Shown here: positions 29,596 to 40,712 of the stretch, piece after piece
Position numbering within the stretch: position 1 is the first letter of the stretch
Layout: each line of letters starts with the position of its first letter
Source of the DNA: Candidatus Endomicrobiellum basalitermitum
GTDB lineage: Bacteria; Elusimicrobiota; Endomicrobiia; Endomicrobiales; Endomicrobiaceae
Direction: 5' to 3'
DNA: 64,000 bases
NCBI GenBank assembly: GCA_031282525.1
Contig: JAITDN010000003.1
Location: forward strand, 186,001 to 250,000
Notes under the pieces: generated by a model
What the model saw: only the letters and a program-made list of their open reading frames with translations
What the model was told of the DNA's origin: nothing
Databases searched by the model: none
Position numbers and translations under genes: made by a program

Positions 29596-30618
29596 TCATC
29601 TACAAATAAACAATATAACTTTCTCTAAAGTCGATATTGTATCACCATTCTTAGTTTTTATTATAGTATCAGCCTCCAAAATCATTTTCAAACTTTCTTT
29701 TAATGACTTTATATCGTGTTTTTTTAAATTTGAAAGGAAAACTTCTACATGAAATTTATTTACACCGAGTCTAAGAGCAATTTTAGTAGAAGATATACAC
29801 TGTTCCTCAAGCACACTTTTAGCATTAAGCATTCTTCTGATAGATGAAGAAATCACAGAAAGAAGTACTAAAGGTTCTTCTCCAACACTTACAAGTTTCT
29901 CAAAAATAAATATAGAATTTTCTAAATTCTTCGATTCAAGACTCGAAGACAAAGTATACATATTCTCTTCTATAGTATATCCACTAATTTTTTCAAAATC
30001 GTCTTGCGTAACATTTTTTCTATTTTTACCTACAAACAACGATAATTTTTCTATCTCATTTGAAATATTTAATAAATTATTACTATCATTTTCATCAATA
30101 ATCATTGAGATTACGTCATCTAGAACAATTTTTCCTCTTAAAGTAAACTCATTTCTCACAAACTCTTTTATTTCATTTTTATATCGTTTCCTACAATCTA
30201 TTGAAATACAATTTTTTGAATTAATGCATTTATCTACAAACTCTCTTCTTTTTGTAACAGTTTCTTTTTTAAAATTATCTGAATATAAAAGTATAAGACA
30301 TGATGTCTCTACAATATTTGATAGATAATTAGTAAGCTTTTCAGCATCAATAGCTTTAATCTTATTAAAAGCTTTAACAATAACCACCCTCTTATTATTT
30401 AAAAAAGGAAGCGTTTTAAGAGAACTTAAAATATTTTCTACACATGTTTCTGAAGCATAAAAAACTTCTCTATTTAAATCACCTACGGCAAGCAATTTTT
30501 CTATTTTTCTAAGACATAAATCTATAAGATAAGACTCTTCACCTACAAACAGGTAAATAGGTGACAATTTTCTATCAGATATTAATTTATTAAAGTTTTG
30601 AATTTTTAACAAAGACAT
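29596..30618 (-). CDS. holA: DNA polymerase III subunit delta
   Basis: Clamp-loader subunit that opens the beta clamp. The 340-residue protein shows the divergent AAA-like fold with SPIYLFVGEESYLID at the N-terminus (about 17-31), SLKTLPFLNNKRVVIVKAF (about 65-83) and the helical C-terminal domain. Sequence conservation in HolA is low; the order leuS-lptE-holA followed by rpsT, which is conserved in several Gram-negative phyla, supports the call. Confidence 0.92.
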   Translation of the reverse strand: MSLLKIQNFNKLISDRKLSPIYLFVGEESYLIDLCLRKIEKLLAVGDLNREVFYASETCVENILSSLKTLPFLNNKRVVIVKAFNKIKAIDAEKLTNYLSNIVETSCLILLYSDNFKKETVTKRREFVDKCINSKNCISIDCRKRYKNEIKEFVRNEFTLRGKIVLDDVISMIIDENDSNNLLNISNEIEKLSLFVGKNRKNVTQDDFEKISGYTIEENMYTLSSSLESKNLENSIFIFEKLVSVGEEPLVLLSVISSSIRRMLNAKSVLEEQCISSTKIALRLGVNKFHVEVFLSNLKKHDIKSLKESLKMILEADTIIKTKNGDTISTLEKVILFICR

Positions 30619-30698
30619 AATTAAAAAAAACTATGGAACTTAGAATAACATCAAAGATTCTTTTTTTTCTCATAACTATTTCTACGATATATCAGCAG

Positions 30699-31181
30699 TT
30701 AAAGATTTCTAACTATTCGTCTTACAATATCTCTTGAAAATCTCTCCCAAATATTATCTCTAACACTCTTTAAATCTTTTGTGTAATCCATTTGTATTCC
30801 CTTCATATTTGATTCAGTCCATAAAACTATATTTTTATTTCTATCAAAAAGCGAAACATTCACTACAATTATGATTTCATATGGACCAGAAGAATTATTA
30901 TTACCAAAAGTGAACAGTTGATGCGTAATATATTGTTTAATTACAGCAGTTAAAATCCCATCTGATTCTTCATTAGTATTCACAGGACAAATGCGTCCAT
31001 CTCTCAATATTTCCTCTATGACAGCATTTGTAAACTCCACTTCAAGACCAGCCTCGCTTGTAGAGTTATAGAAAGGTTTGACATATATTTTCTTAATATG
31101 TTCTGGCGAAACTCTTATGACTGGGCTACAAGATAAAAAAAAAGTTAAAAGAATTAAAAAAATTACTACAACTTTTTGCAT
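30699..31181 (-). CDS. lptE: LPS assembly lipoprotein LptE-like
   Basis: Predicted outer-membrane lipoprotein that plugs LptD during LPS insertion. A lipoprotein signal peptide ends in the lipobox LSC (C18). The mature part has the weakly conserved LptE pattern: IKKIYVKPFYNSTSEAGLE, TNAVIEEILRDGR, then beta strands and a C-terminal helix. Function is inferred from the signal, size (160 residues) and position between leuS and holA. It implies an outer membrane. Confidence 0.83.
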   Translation of the reverse strand: MQKVVVIFLILLTFFLSCSPVIRVSPEHIKKIYVKPFYNSTSEAGLEVEFTNAVIEEILRDGRICPVNTNEESDGILTAVIKQYITHQLFTFGNNNSSGPYEIIIVVNVSLFDRNKNIVLWTESNMKGIQMDYTKDLKSVRDNIWERFSRDIVRRIVRNL

Positions 31182-31206
31182 AAATCCTCATTTTTTTTTA
31201 AAAACA

Positions 31207-33669
31207 TTATTCGACAACTATAGTAATTATCTTATTTTTAACATAAATAAACTTCAATACTCTTTTATTTTCCAAATACGGCATAATTTTTTTATCTCTT
31301 TCCACAATCTTCCTAATCTCATCTTCATTAGCTTCTACATAAGTAACTATCTTTCCTCTTAATCTTCCATTTATTTGCACAGGGAGTTCAATATGAGACT
31401 GCTTCATAAAGTTTTCTTTAAAAGCAGGCCAAGAATACTCAGATATATATTTTTTATATCCTAACATTTCCCATATCTCTTCACAAAGATGAGGTATAAA
31501 TGGCGTCATCATAAGTACAACGTTTTTATACACTTTAAGAGATACCCCATCATCATTCAAATGATACTTATATACATATAAGGCATTTACAAGCTCCATA
31601 ACAGAAGAAATGGCAGTATTAAATTGAAATTCTTTTTCAATGTCATTAGTAACTTTTTTAATTGTCTTGTGCATTATTCTTAGAATATTTACTTTGTCCT
31701 TTTCGGGTGCAGGGGTTTCAGATTTTGTATGAATTATGTCATAAAGACGCCATATCCTATTTATGAACCTCCGACATCCTTCAAGACCTTCTACGGACCA
31801 ATCGAGCTGTTTTTGCGGCGGAGCAACAAAAAGAATAAAAAGTCTCACTATATCTACCCCGTATTTTTCAATCATCTCATCAGGGCTAACAATATTACCC
31901 TTCGACTTGGACATAGTGCTACCACTCAGAGTAACCATACCCTGAGTCAAGAGATTCTTAAACGGTTCATCATACTTCACAATACCTAAATCTCTCATAA
32001 ATTTATACCAGAATCTTGAATAAATTAAGTGCATACAAGCATGCTCTATGCCACCAATATATTGATCTACAGGCATCCAATAATTCACCTTTACACTGTC
32101 AAAAGCCATATTATTATTGTGAGCATCACAATATCTAGCATAATACCACGAAGAGTCCACAAAAGTATCCATAGTGTCAGTTTCTCTTTTAGCATCCATA
32201 CCACACTTATGACACTTTACATTAATAAAATCTTCATCTAACTTTAATGGAGATTCTTTCGTCGTTCCCGTAAATTCAATGTCTTCAGGAAGAAGTACTG
32301 GTAAATCTTTTTCAGGGATAGGAATAACACCACAAACTTTACAATAAATCATAGGTATAGGAGTTCCCCAATATCTCTGTCTTGATATAAGCCAATCTTT
32401 AAGTTTGAAATTTACTACCTTTTTACCACAATCTTGTCTTTCAATCCATTCAGAAATCAAGTTAAATGCTTCAACAGATTTTAATCCATTAAATTGTCCT
32501 GAATTTATAAGTACCCCATCACCCTCATAGGCACGTTCATATATAGATGATTTAATCTCAAATCCAGAACAATCGTTGCCTTTTATTACTTCAACTATAG
32601 ATATATTATACTTCCTCGCAAATTCCCAATCTCTCTGATCATGAGCTGGTACTGCCATAATCGCGCCAGTACCATAATCCGTTAAAACATAATCTGCAAC
32701 AAAAATCGGAATTTCTTTTTTAGTCGCAGGATTTATCGCATTGACTCCCTCAAGTTTAAGACCAGTCTTTCCTTTATCTGAAGATCTCTCAATATTAGAT
32801 TTTTTTTGACTCGCAACCATATACTTCAAAACTTCACTATAATTTATAATTTTAGATCTCAATTCATTAATAATTATATGCTCTGGCGCCACAACTATAA
32901 AAGTTACACCAAAAAGTGTATCTGGCCTCGTCGTAAATATCTTTAATCTTTTATTAATTCCTTTTAATTTAAAATAAATCTCCAATCCAAAAGATTTACC
33001 TATCCAATTTTTCTGCATTGATACAACCTGCTCGGACCATCCAAGAAGCTGTTTATGTCCCTCTAAAAGTTCATCACCATAATCTGTAATTTTTATAAAC
33101 CACTGTTCTAAATTCTTATGTTCTGTATAGCCATTACATCTCCAACACAATCCATTTAAAACTTGCTCATTCGCAAGAACTGTATTGCATGATGAACACC
33201 AATTAACATTAGCATTTTTTCTAAAAACTAAACCTTTTTTCCACATTTTGATGAAAAACCATTGATTCCATTTATAATACTCTGGGTCACATGTAGCAAT
33301 TTCTCTATCCCAATCGTAAGAAATACCGAGAGGTTTAAGTTGCCCTTTCATGCGCAAGATATTTTGTTTTATCCATTCCACAGGATGAATTCCGCTTTTT
33401 ATAGCTGCATTTTCAGCGGGAAGTCCAAAAGCATCCCAACCAATTGTATGTAAAACATTCTTTCCATTCATTCTATTAAAACGTGCAAAAACATCTCCTA
33501 TAACGTAATTTCTAACATGTCCCATATGCAAACTGCCTGATGGATAAGGAAGCATAACTAAACAGTAGTATTTCTCTTTATCAATTTGCATATCACTTGA
33601 AAAAATTCTATCTAATTCCCACCTTTTCTGCCATTTCCTTTCTATTTCAGCATGATTATAACTCACCAT
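31207..33669 (-). CDS. leuS: Leucyl-tRNA synthetase
   Basis: Class I synthetase of 820 residues, bacterial type. The nucleotide motif is HMGH (48-51, in PYPSGSLHMGH), a zinc-binding CSSC/CWRC element follows, then the CP1 editing domain with TTRPDTLFG and the KMSKS loop as MSKSKGN. It starts at ATG behind GAGGT. It heads leuS-lptE-holA. Confidence 0.98.
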   Translation of the reverse strand: MVSYNHAEIERKWQKRWELDRIFSSDMQIDKEKYYCLVMLPYPSGSLHMGHVRNYVIGDVFARFNRMNGKNVLHTIGWDAFGLPAENAAIKSGIHPVEWIKQNILRMKGQLKPLGISYDWDREIATCDPEYYKWNQWFFIKMWKKGLVFRKNANVNWCSSCNTVLANEQVLNGLCWRCNGYTEHKNLEQWFIKITDYGDELLEGHKQLLGWSEQVVSMQKNWIGKSFGLEIYFKLKGINKRLKIFTTRPDTLFGVTFIVVAPEHIIINELRSKIINYSEVLKYMVASQKKSNIERSSDKGKTGLKLEGVNAINPATKKEIPIFVADYVLTDYGTGAIMAVPAHDQRDWEFARKYNISIVEVIKGNDCSGFEIKSSIYERAYEGDGVLINSGQFNGLKSVEAFNLISEWIERQDCGKKVVNFKLKDWLISRQRYWGTPIPMIYCKVCGVIPIPEKDLPVLLPEDIEFTGTTKESPLKLDEDFINVKCHKCGMDAKRETDTMDTFVDSSWYYARYCDAHNNNMAFDSVKVNYWMPVDQYIGGIEHACMHLIYSRFWYKFMRDLGIVKYDEPFKNLLTQGMVTLSGSTMSKSKGNIVSPDEMIEKYGVDIVRLFILFVAPPQKQLDWSVEGLEGCRRFINRIWRLYDIIHTKSETPAPEKDKVNILRIMHKTIKKVTNDIEKEFQFNTAISSVMELVNALYVYKYHLNDDGVSLKVYKNVVLMMTPFIPHLCEEIWEMLGYKKYISEYSWPAFKENFMKQSHIELPVQINGRLRGKIVTYVEANEDEIRKIVERDKKIMPYLENKRVLKFIYVKNKIITIVVE

Positions 33670-33801
33670 TTATTACCTCAACTAAAAATATAATTTCAAA
33701 TTTTAATACCTTTGTATATACTTCATTTCCAAAAAAAATATTTACTCAATAATGAACAAAATCAATTATATCCATAACAGCATAGAATTAGAAAATTACA
33801 A

Positions 33802-35646
33802 TCAAAGCATTTTTAGTGTTTCTTTTATCAAATTTTCTGGAGTAAGACCATATTTTCCCCTTAAAATCCCCAAATCTCCATGTTCTATAAATTCATCCGG
33901 AAGACCTATACACTTAACAGTAGCTCCTTCATTACACAGAAAAGCTTTTATGCTTTCGCCAAACCCCCCTATCAAAGTATTTTCTTCAATAGTGATAAAT
34001 TTTTTTGTTCTAATAAGAATTTCTTCTCTTACAGTATTAATATCAAGAGGCTTTAAAAATCTCATATCAACAACAGAAACATTTATATCAATTTTCATAA
34101 GTAAATCTGCAGCTTTTAAACATGTTTCAACATGGTTACCAATTGCAAGGAAACAAATATCGGATCCATATCTTAAAACTCTAGCTTTTCCTATTTGTAA
34201 TGCAGTAGGTATTTTATTTAACATAATACCAGTGCAATAACCTTTCGGATATCTTATTACACATGGACTATTTGAGTCTAGTGCCGTTTTAAGCATACTT
34301 TGTAACTCATTTTCATCAGATGGAGCCATAATAACGATATTTGGAATATAATTTAAATAGGATAAATCAAATGACCCGTGATGTGTGCCACCATCCTCTC
34401 CAACAAGTCCCGCCCTATCTAAAGCAAAAATAACTGGAAGATTTTGTAAAGCAACATCATGTATAATATTATCAATTGCTCTCTGCATAAAAGTGGAATA
34501 TATCGCACATACTGGATGCATACCGGCTACCGCCATTGCCGCTGCAAATGTAACAGCATGTCCCTCAGCGATACCTACATCAAAATATCTATTAGGATAC
34601 TTTTTTGCAAACTTATCAAGACCTGTTCCTTCGGGCATAGCTGCCGTTATTGCAACTATCTTGTCGTTAGATTGAGCTAGATTTATAAGAGTATCAGAAA
34701 AAACTTTTGTATAAGTAACAGTTTTATTCTCTACTATCTTACCAGTTTTAATACTAAATTTCCCAATACCGTGGAACTTCACAGGGTTTTCTTCTGCAGG
34801 AGGATAGCCTTTACCTTTCTTTGTAATTACATGCAATAGTACTGGACCACTCATATCTTTAAGATTTTCAAGAATAGTAATAAGGTTATTTATATCATGA
34901 CCTTGAACAGGACCTATGTATGTAAATCCCATTTCTTCAAAAAGCATGCCAGGAAAAAGCATAACTTTTACTCTCTTTATAAATTTACCAAATGACGAAC
35001 CTAAACTATGAAATCTGCTCACGGTTTCCATGACTTTCTTTTCAAATTTTCTCGCCATTCCAACAGTTAAAAGTTTTGCAAAATATCCAGCAACAGCACC
35101 AACTTTTTGAGAAATAAACATTTCATTGTCATTTAATATTACAAGTATATCTTTTTTTAAATGCCCAGCATTTTGTAAACCCTCAAAGGCAAGTCCAGCA
35201 GTCATAGAACCATCGCCAATAATAGTCACTATTTTGTAATTTTCATTTTTTAAATCTCTTGCGACAGCAAATCCTAACGCAGCAGAAATTGAAGTTGATG
35301 AATGTCCTACACCAAAAGCGTCGTATTCCGACTCCGATATCTTAGGGAATCCACTCAATCCACCATGTATTCTTATGGTAGCAAACTTACTTTTTCTTTC
35401 TGTGATAATCTTATGTGCATAAGATTGATGTCCCACATCCCATATTATTTTGTCATGAGGAGAATTAAATACATAGTGAATTGAAATAGTTAAATCAACA
35501 ACACCTAAGCTGGGGGCCAAATGCCCCCCATTTTTTGAGATGGTATTTATTATTTCCTCTCTTATCTCTCTTGCGAGATCAGTCAAAACTCCTTTATTTA
35601 ATTTCTTCAAATCTTGAGGATTATCTACACTGTCTAATATTTTCAC
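33802..35646 (-). CDS. dxs: 1-deoxy-D-xylulose-5-phosphate synthase
   Basis: TPP-dependent condensation of pyruvate and glyceraldehyde-3-phosphate to DXP, the branch-point metabolite of isoprenoid and thiazole synthesis. The 614 residues show the N-terminal HLAPSLGVVDLTI, WDVGHQSYAHK, TPP-binding GDGSMTAGLAFEGLQNAG, and in the second half DRAGLVGEDGGTHHG and RYPKG. The start appears to be GTG with AAAGG nine bases upstream. It lies downstream of ispA on the same strand. Confidence 0.98.
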   Translation of the reverse strand: MKILDSVDNPQDLKKLNKGVLTDLAREIREEIINTISKNGGHLAPSLGVVDLTISIHYVFNSPHDKIIWDVGHQSYAHKIITERKSKFATIRIHGGLSGFPKISESEYDAFGVGHSSTSISAALGFAVARDLKNENYKIVTIIGDGSMTAGLAFEGLQNAGHLKKDILVILNDNEMFISQKVGAVAGYFAKLLTVGMARKFEKKVMETVSRFHSLGSSFGKFIKRVKVMLFPGMLFEEMGFTYIGPVQGHDINNLITILENLKDMSGPVLLHVITKKGKGYPPAEENPVKFHGIGKFSIKTGKIVENKTVTYTKVFSDTLINLAQSNDKIVAITAAMPEGTGLDKFAKKYPNRYFDVGIAEGHAVTFAAAMAVAGMHPVCAIYSTFMQRAIDNIIHDVALQNLPVIFALDRAGLVGEDGGTHHGSFDLSYLNYIPNIVIMAPSDENELQSMLKTALDSNSPCVIRYPKGYCTGIMLNKIPTALQIGKARVLRYGSDICFLAIGNHVETCLKAADLLMKIDINVSVVDMRFLKPLDINTVREEILIRTKKFITIEENTLIGGFGESIKAFLCNEGATVKCIGLPDEFIEHGDLGILRGKYGLTPENLIKETLKML

Positions 35647-35773
35647 CGATTAATACCTTTACTAACAATAATCCAATAAAATTTTTAACTTTATTCTCCA
35701 GAACAAACATTACCTTACATTACATTCAAATTATAACTTTCAACTCCCTAATCAATAATATTACTACCAATAA

Positions 35774-36670
35774 CTAATATGTTCTACTTATAATATAATC
35801 TGCTAAGTTAATAAATATTTTAGACTTGTTTCCAAATACCGCTATCGCTCTTTTAGATTTCTTCACATATTCTTTCACTTTCTTTTCAGCTTCCTGTTTA
35901 GTATATAGAGAAAGAGTTGTAAGTTTATTATTCCTTATATCACTACCTTTTTTACCTAATAAGTCTTTATCGGCATACACATCTAAAATATCATCAGTCA
36001 TCTGAAAAGCTATACCTATATTCTTGCCATAATTCTCAAATATCTTTAAACTTTCTTTATCTGCATCTATTAAAATCGCACCTATTTTTAAACTTGCAAT
36101 TATTAATGCTGCTGTTTTTTGAATATGAATAAACTTTAATTTTTCTTTCAATAGAGCCTTATCTTCCATATTCCATATTCCAGTTTGAGTAGTATCTTCT
36201 GCTTGTCCTGCAATCATACCTTTATAGCCACCATAACCTGCAAGAATCCTTATGGCTTCATTTATATTTTTTTCACTACTCTTGGATTTTGTTATGAGAT
36301 TAAAAGATTCCGTAAGCAGTGCATCACCACACAAAATAGCAGAAGCTTCACCAAATTTCTTATGATTTGTAGGGACTCCCCTACGCAAGTCATCATTATC
36401 CATGGCAGGCAAGTCATCATGAACTAAAGAATAAGTATGTACATACTCAATAGCACAAGCTGCATGAATCACATCTCTTGCCTTCGCCCCAAAAAATTCA
36501 GCTGCTAAAATAACAAGCACAGGACGCAATCTTTTTCCACCAGCTAAAACACTATAACGCATACCTTTTGAAACAGTGGAATTATCCTTAGGTAAGACTC
36601 TTTCTAACACCAAATTCACATACTCAATTCTTCTAGATAAATATTCTTCAAATTTAATATTTTTCTTCAA
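35774..36670 (-). CDS. ispA: Farnesyl/geranylgeranyl diphosphate synthase (short-chain)
   Basis: Trans-prenyltransferase joining IPP and DMAPP to make FPP or a similar short chain. The first aspartate-rich motif is DDLPAMD at 85-91 and the second DDILD at 226-230; LAGGKRLRPVL and GQAEDT are also present. The start is TTG behind AAGGA. Product length cannot be fixed from sequence. The downstream neighbour dxs matches the common xseB-ispA-dxs order, but xseB is not intact here. Confidence 0.95.
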   Translation of the reverse strand: MKKNIKFEEYLSRRIEYVNLVLERVLPKDNSTVSKGMRYSVLAGGKRLRPVLVILAAEFFGAKARDVIHAACAIEYVHTYSLVHDDLPAMDNDDLRRGVPTNHKKFGEASAILCGDALLTESFNLITKSKSSEKNINEAIRILAGYGGYKGMIAGQAEDTTQTGIWNMEDKALLKEKLKFIHIQKTAALIIASLKIGAILIDADKESLKIFENYGKNIGIAFQMTDDILDVYADKDLLGKKGSDIRNNKLTTLSLYTKQEAEKKVKEYVKKSKRAIAVFGNKSKIFINLADYIISRTY

Positions 36671-36984
36671 AATCTTGTTCCTTAAAAAGATCCTATTTCC
36701 CCAGAGGAAGTTATAATTTCATTTTTTTTCTTTGACTCATTTAATTTTCAGAATATAATTTCACAAATCCACTTTCTTTCGCAAATAAAGCTAACTTTTA
36801 TCCCTTCTTCTTTTATCTCATTAGTTACCTGTATAGCAGTGTATATAAAACTATACTTTACATATCCTGATATTTATATATCCCTTATTTTCAGTTAAAT
36901 AAGATAAAATTTACGGAGGAGACAAACACAAAATATATAAATATATTTTACAATCAGCTTCTTACATCAGTTTGCAATTTAAGT
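36671..36984. other. Intergenic gap between RNase Y and ispA
   Basis: No gene. A minus-strand scrap near 36684-36740 ends IITSSGEIGSF followed by a stop; its position suggests a remnant of xseB (exonuclease VII small subunit), which precedes ispA in many bacteria, but the match is too short to prove. Confidence 0.3.
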
Positions 36985-38541
36985 TCACTTCGCTAAAACT
37001 TGCGTTCTAGTCTCACGAATTACAGTAATTTTAATTTGTCCTGGATATTCCAATTCCTGTTCTACTTTTTTAGCTATATCATAAGCTAAAAGTTGGGCCT
37101 GTTTATCATCAACATATTCAGATTCTACAAGTATCCTTACCTCTCTCCCAGCTTGTATTGCATAAGCCATTGAAACACCCCTAAAATTTTTCGCGATTTT
37201 TTCAAGCTTTTCTAGACGTTTGAGATAGTGTTCTACCGATTCTCTTCTCGCACCTGGCCTTGATGCTGAAATTATATCTGCAGCAGCTATAATAAAAGCC
37301 TCAGGACTCTCTGGAGTTTCAAAGCCTTCATGATGCGACAAAATCGCATTCACCATTTTTACAGATTCACCACATTTCTTAGCTATATCAGCTGAAATTT
37401 GATGATGAGTACCCTCAACTTCATGATCAACAGCTTTACCTATATCATGCAGTAATGCCGCCTTTTTACAAAACATTATATCAAGACCCAACTCACCAGC
37501 TATAGATCCTGCAAGCCATACAACTTCTAATGTGTGTTGCAGTTGATTTTGTCCGTATGAAGTTCTATATTTCAATTTCCCAAGTAGTTTAATAACCTCA
37601 GAATTGAGTCCAGGAATTCCAGCATCTATCGCAGCTTGCTCTCCAACATCTTTAATGTGTTGATTTATTTCTTTTTTTACTTTTTCAACAACTTCCTCAA
37701 TCCTTGCAGGGTGAATTCTACCATCGACAATTAGTCTTTCTAAAGCAACTTTTGCTATTTGTCTTCTTACACCATCAAACGATGAAATGGTTATTGCTTC
37801 TGGAGTATCGTCAACTATCAAATCAACACCCGTCGCATACTCAAAAGCTCTTATATTTCTACCTTCCCTTCCTATAATTCTTCCCTTTACTTCATCGTTC
37901 GGAATTTGAATAGTCGATGTAGTAATATCCGCCGTATGATCTGCAGCAACTCGTTGTATTGCAACAGAAAGAATTTCTTTGGATTTTTTATCAGCATTCT
38001 CACGTGTTTCTTGTTCAAGTTTTTGTAATAGTATAACCGCATCTTGTTTTGCATCATCTTCCATTTCATTTATAAGAGTTTTCTTTGCTTCTTCTCTTGT
38101 CATTACTGAAACTTTTTCAAGAACTTTTTTTTGTTCCTCTTTTATCTTATCAATTTCCAAAAATTTTATAGAAAGCGATTGCTCTTTTGAAGAAAGATTT
38201 TTTTCTTTTATTGTTAAATCCTTCTCTTTCTTATCAACTGCGTCGATCTTGCGATCTAAATTCTCTTCACGCTGATCTAATCGATTTTCTGTACTTTGAA
38301 TAGACTGCCTTTTCTCCTTTATTTCCTGCTCAAAGTCTTTTCTCTCCTTATCAACTATTAACTTTGCCTCCAAAAGAGCTTCTTTTGACTTCGTCTCCGC
38401 TATTAGCTTAGCTTCTTTTATAATTCTCTCTGAAATCTGTTCTATTGATTTGGCATTTAATCTTGCATAAGCAAATCGCAAAATATACCCAATAACCAAA
38501 GCTACAAAAGCGGTTATAATAATCATCACTACATTTCCCAT
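36985..38541 (-). CDS. rny: Ribonuclease Y
   Basis: Membrane-anchored endoribonuclease initiating mRNA decay. The 518-residue protein has an N-terminal membrane helix (about 4-22), a long coiled coil (about 30-200), a KH domain ([21 protein letters not shown]) and an HD domain with [10 protein letters not shown] and [12 protein letters not shown]. Its ATG overlaps the end of the cyclo-ligase gene by 13 bases. RNase Y is absent from most Proteobacteria but common in Firmicutes, Spirochaetes and Elusimicrobiota. Confidence 0.98.
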   Translation of the reverse strand: MGNVVMIIITAFVALVIGYILRFAYARLNAKSIEQISERIIKEAKLIAETKSKEALLEAKLIVDKERKDFEQEIKEKRQSIQSTENRLDQREENLDRKIDAVDKKEKDLTIKEKNLSSKEQSLSIKFLEIDKIKEEQKKVLEKVSVMTREEAKKTLINEMEDDAKQDAVILLQKLEQETRENADKKSKEILSVAIQRVAADHTADITTSTIQIPNDEVKGRIIGREGRNIRAFEYATGVDLIVDDTPEAITISSFDGVRRQIAKVALERLIVDGRIHPARIEEVVEKVKKEINQHIKDVGEQAAIDAGIPGLNSEVIKLLGKLKYRTSYGQNQLQHTLEVVWLAGSIAGELGLDIMFCKKAALLHDIGKAVDHEVEGTHHQISADIAKKCGESVKMVNAILSHHEGFETPESPEAFIIAAADIISASRPGARRESVEHYLKRLEKLEKIAKNFRGVSMAYAIQAGREVRILVESEYVDDKQAQLLAYDIAKKVEQELEYPGQIKITVIRETRTQVLAK

Positions 38542-39158
38542 CTTCCGCTCCTTATTTTTTTTATTTGAATGAGTCTTCTCTCTGTAACAATAATACCCAC
38601 CGGAATATCATGTTTTCCTATCGGAATTTTATCCGTAACTTGAAAGTCATAAGCAAGTCCTACAGTTTTCTTAAACGATACATTTTTAAGCCATCTATCG
38701 TAATAACCTTTACCATAGCCTATTCTATATCCATCTGTGTTAAAGGCAATAGCAGGAACAAAGAATAGGTCTACATCATTTTTCTCAACAACATTTTTAG
38801 AATTTATTTTAGGCTGTCTTATACCATAGACTGACTGGTAAGCATCTTCAAGTCTAGAAATTTTTACAGCGCACATCTTTATATCTTTAGGAGCTTTTAT
38901 CGCAGGAACAACAACTGTTTTTCTTTCATTAAATGCTAAATTTATCATAAAATCAGTAAAAACTTCTGAACCACAAGACAAATAAAACATTATAATTCTC
39001 GCCCTTTTATACACAGAAAGTTCTCTAATTTTCGTAAAAATATTAATGCTATAAGACGTTGTTAAAACAGGATTTATTCTACTTCTCAACTTTAAAAATT
39101 CACGCCTTATTTTTGTTTTTTCTGATTTTAAATAATCGTTCACGAACTTTTCCCTCAT
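38529..39158 (-). CDS. fau: 5-formyltetrahydrofolate cyclo-ligase
   Basis: Recycles 5-formyl-THF to methenyl-THF with ATP. The C-terminal signature [14 protein letters not shown] and the N-terminal [12 protein letters not shown] are typical, and from the ATG at 39158 ([14 protein letters not shown]) the protein has 209 residues. Longer versions of the frame run into rarA coding sequence and are rejected, leaving an overlap of about 59 bases with rarA. Its end overlaps RNase Y. Confidence 0.93.
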   Translation of the reverse strand: MREKFVNDYLKSEKTKIRREFLKLRSRINPVLTTSYSINIFTKIRELSVYKRARIIMFYLSCGSEVFTDFMINLAFNERKTVVVPAIKAPKDIKMCAVKISRLEDAYQSVYGIRQPKINSKNVVEKNDVDLFFVPAIAFNTDGYRIGYGKGYYDRWLKNVSFKKTVGLAYDFQVTDKIPIGKHDIPVGIIVTERRLIQIKKIRSGRWEM

Positions 39159-40425
39159 ATCCTTCTTCTGTCGGTGTATAAAGTTCAACGGGATCCGACC
39201 AATAATCTTGTTGTACGTAATGTCCATCATAATCATGAGGATACCTATACTCACATTCTTTTTCATCAAAATTTAGATTTTTTAAATAACTTGGGACATT
39301 TCTAATTTTCCCACTTTTGACTTCAGATAAAGCACGTTCAACAGCCATGTAGGAGGCATTGGATTTAGGAGCTGAAGCTACATATATTGCAGCTTCAGCC
39401 AAAACTATCCTTGCTTCAGGCATACCAACAAATTTAATAGCATTTAAAGCAGAAACAGCAATTATCAAGGCTCTGGGGTCTGCAATACCTACATCCTCAG
39501 AAGCACAGATTATTATCCTTCTTGCGATAAAATGAGGATCCTCTCCAGCTTCAAACATCTTTGCCATCCAATAAACTGTCGCATCAGGATCAGTTCCACG
39601 CATCGACTTAATAAATGCAGAAATATAATCATAATGGGCATCTCCTGAACGACTATATAAAATTGTTCTTTTCTGCACTGATTCTTGAGCTACATTTAAA
39701 TCAAAGATTCTTAAATCTTCCGCATTATTAATCACTGAAAGTACACCAACTTCAAGAGCATTTAGAAGCTTTCTAGCGTCACCACAAGCATTCAATACTA
39801 AATATTCTTTTGCCTCTTCTGAAATTTTAATCTTAGAATCCCCAAACCCATCTTCTTTATCTTTTAAAGCCGAGTCTAGGATACACAAAAGAGCTTTTTT
39901 TGGCAAAGATTTAAACTCAAAAACTATACTTCTTGAAATAATTGTTGCGTTGATGCAAAAAAGTGGATTTTCAGTTGTTATACCAACTAATGTTATTATA
40001 CCCTCCTCAATATATGGAAGTAATACATCTTGTTGTGAGCGATTAAAGTGATGAATTTCATCAAGTATAAGAATAGTCTTTTTAGCATGCATCTCGATTT
40101 TAGACTTTGCACCTTCCATTATTCTCCTTATATCTATTACGCCAATCGTCACTGCATTTGCTTGTTTGAAATAAAATTTTGTCTTTGAAGCAACAATTCT
40201 AGCTAATGCACTTTTACCTGTTCCAGGTGGACCAAAAAAAATTGTAGAACATAAATTATCATTTTCTATTAACCGACGTAAAAGTTTACCACTACCTACT
40301 ATATTGTCCTGTCCTACAAATTCTTCGAAACTTCGTGGTGACATTCTTATAGCTAAAGGTTTACTTTGTTTATTAATATTATCCATAAACAAATCTTTCT
40401 GCTCCATAGTATGAAATACACTCAT
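39100..40425 (-). CDS. rarA: Replication-associated recombination ATPase RarA (MgsA)
   Basis: AAA+ ATPase acting at stalled replication forks. In the 441 residues are Walker A FFGPPGTGKSA (about 63-73), Walker B ILDEIHHFNRSQQD, sensor region TTENP and the C-terminal MgsA domain (YDYISAFIKSMRGTDPDATVYWMAKM, RYPHDYDGHYVQQDYW). Three early Met codons are possible; the first is kept because no Shine-Dalgarno favours a later one. Confidence 0.95.
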   Translation of the reverse strand: MSVFHTMEQKDLFMDNINKQSKPLAIRMSPRSFEEFVGQDNIVGSGKLLRRLIENDNLCSTIFFGPPGTGKSALARIVASKTKFYFKQANAVTIGVIDIRRIMEGAKSKIEMHAKKTILILDEIHHFNRSQQDVLLPYIEEGIITLVGITTENPLFCINATIISRSIVFEFKSLPKKALLCILDSALKDKEDGFGDSKIKISEEAKEYLVLNACGDARKLLNALEVGVLSVINNAEDLRIFDLNVAQESVQKRTILYSRSGDAHYDYISAFIKSMRGTDPDATVYWMAKMFEAGEDPHFIARRIIICASEDVGIADPRALIIAVSALNAIKFVGMPEARIVLAEAAIYVASAPKSNASYMAVERALSEVKSGKIRNVPSYLKNLNFDEKECEYRYPHDYDGHYVQQDYWSDPVELYTPTEEGYEGKVRERLFKIRKNKNKA

Positions 40426-40712
40426 AAATAATTTTCTTCACCTTGAGAAAATTTTTCCCAAAGAATATGCTTATTTTTTTTCTAGTGATTAGCTTTTAAA
40501 GATAGATTTCAATTTCCAGGAATAGAAGAGTTAAAACGTTTGAGAAACATATAGAGATGTGAATTAAATACAAAGACACAGCATTACTACCTTCTGATAC
40601 TACTAATTAGTTACAATAATCTCATGCTAATTTACTAATTTCTAAGAAAACATTCATTTTACATAAATACGTAAAAATGTCCATAACATGGGACACAAAC
40701 TTAAAAAATATT

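Noticed and set aside
40426-40712. 6S RNA gene next to zapA
   Set aside because: Position is suggestive but I could not build the required stem-bubble-stem fold by eye.
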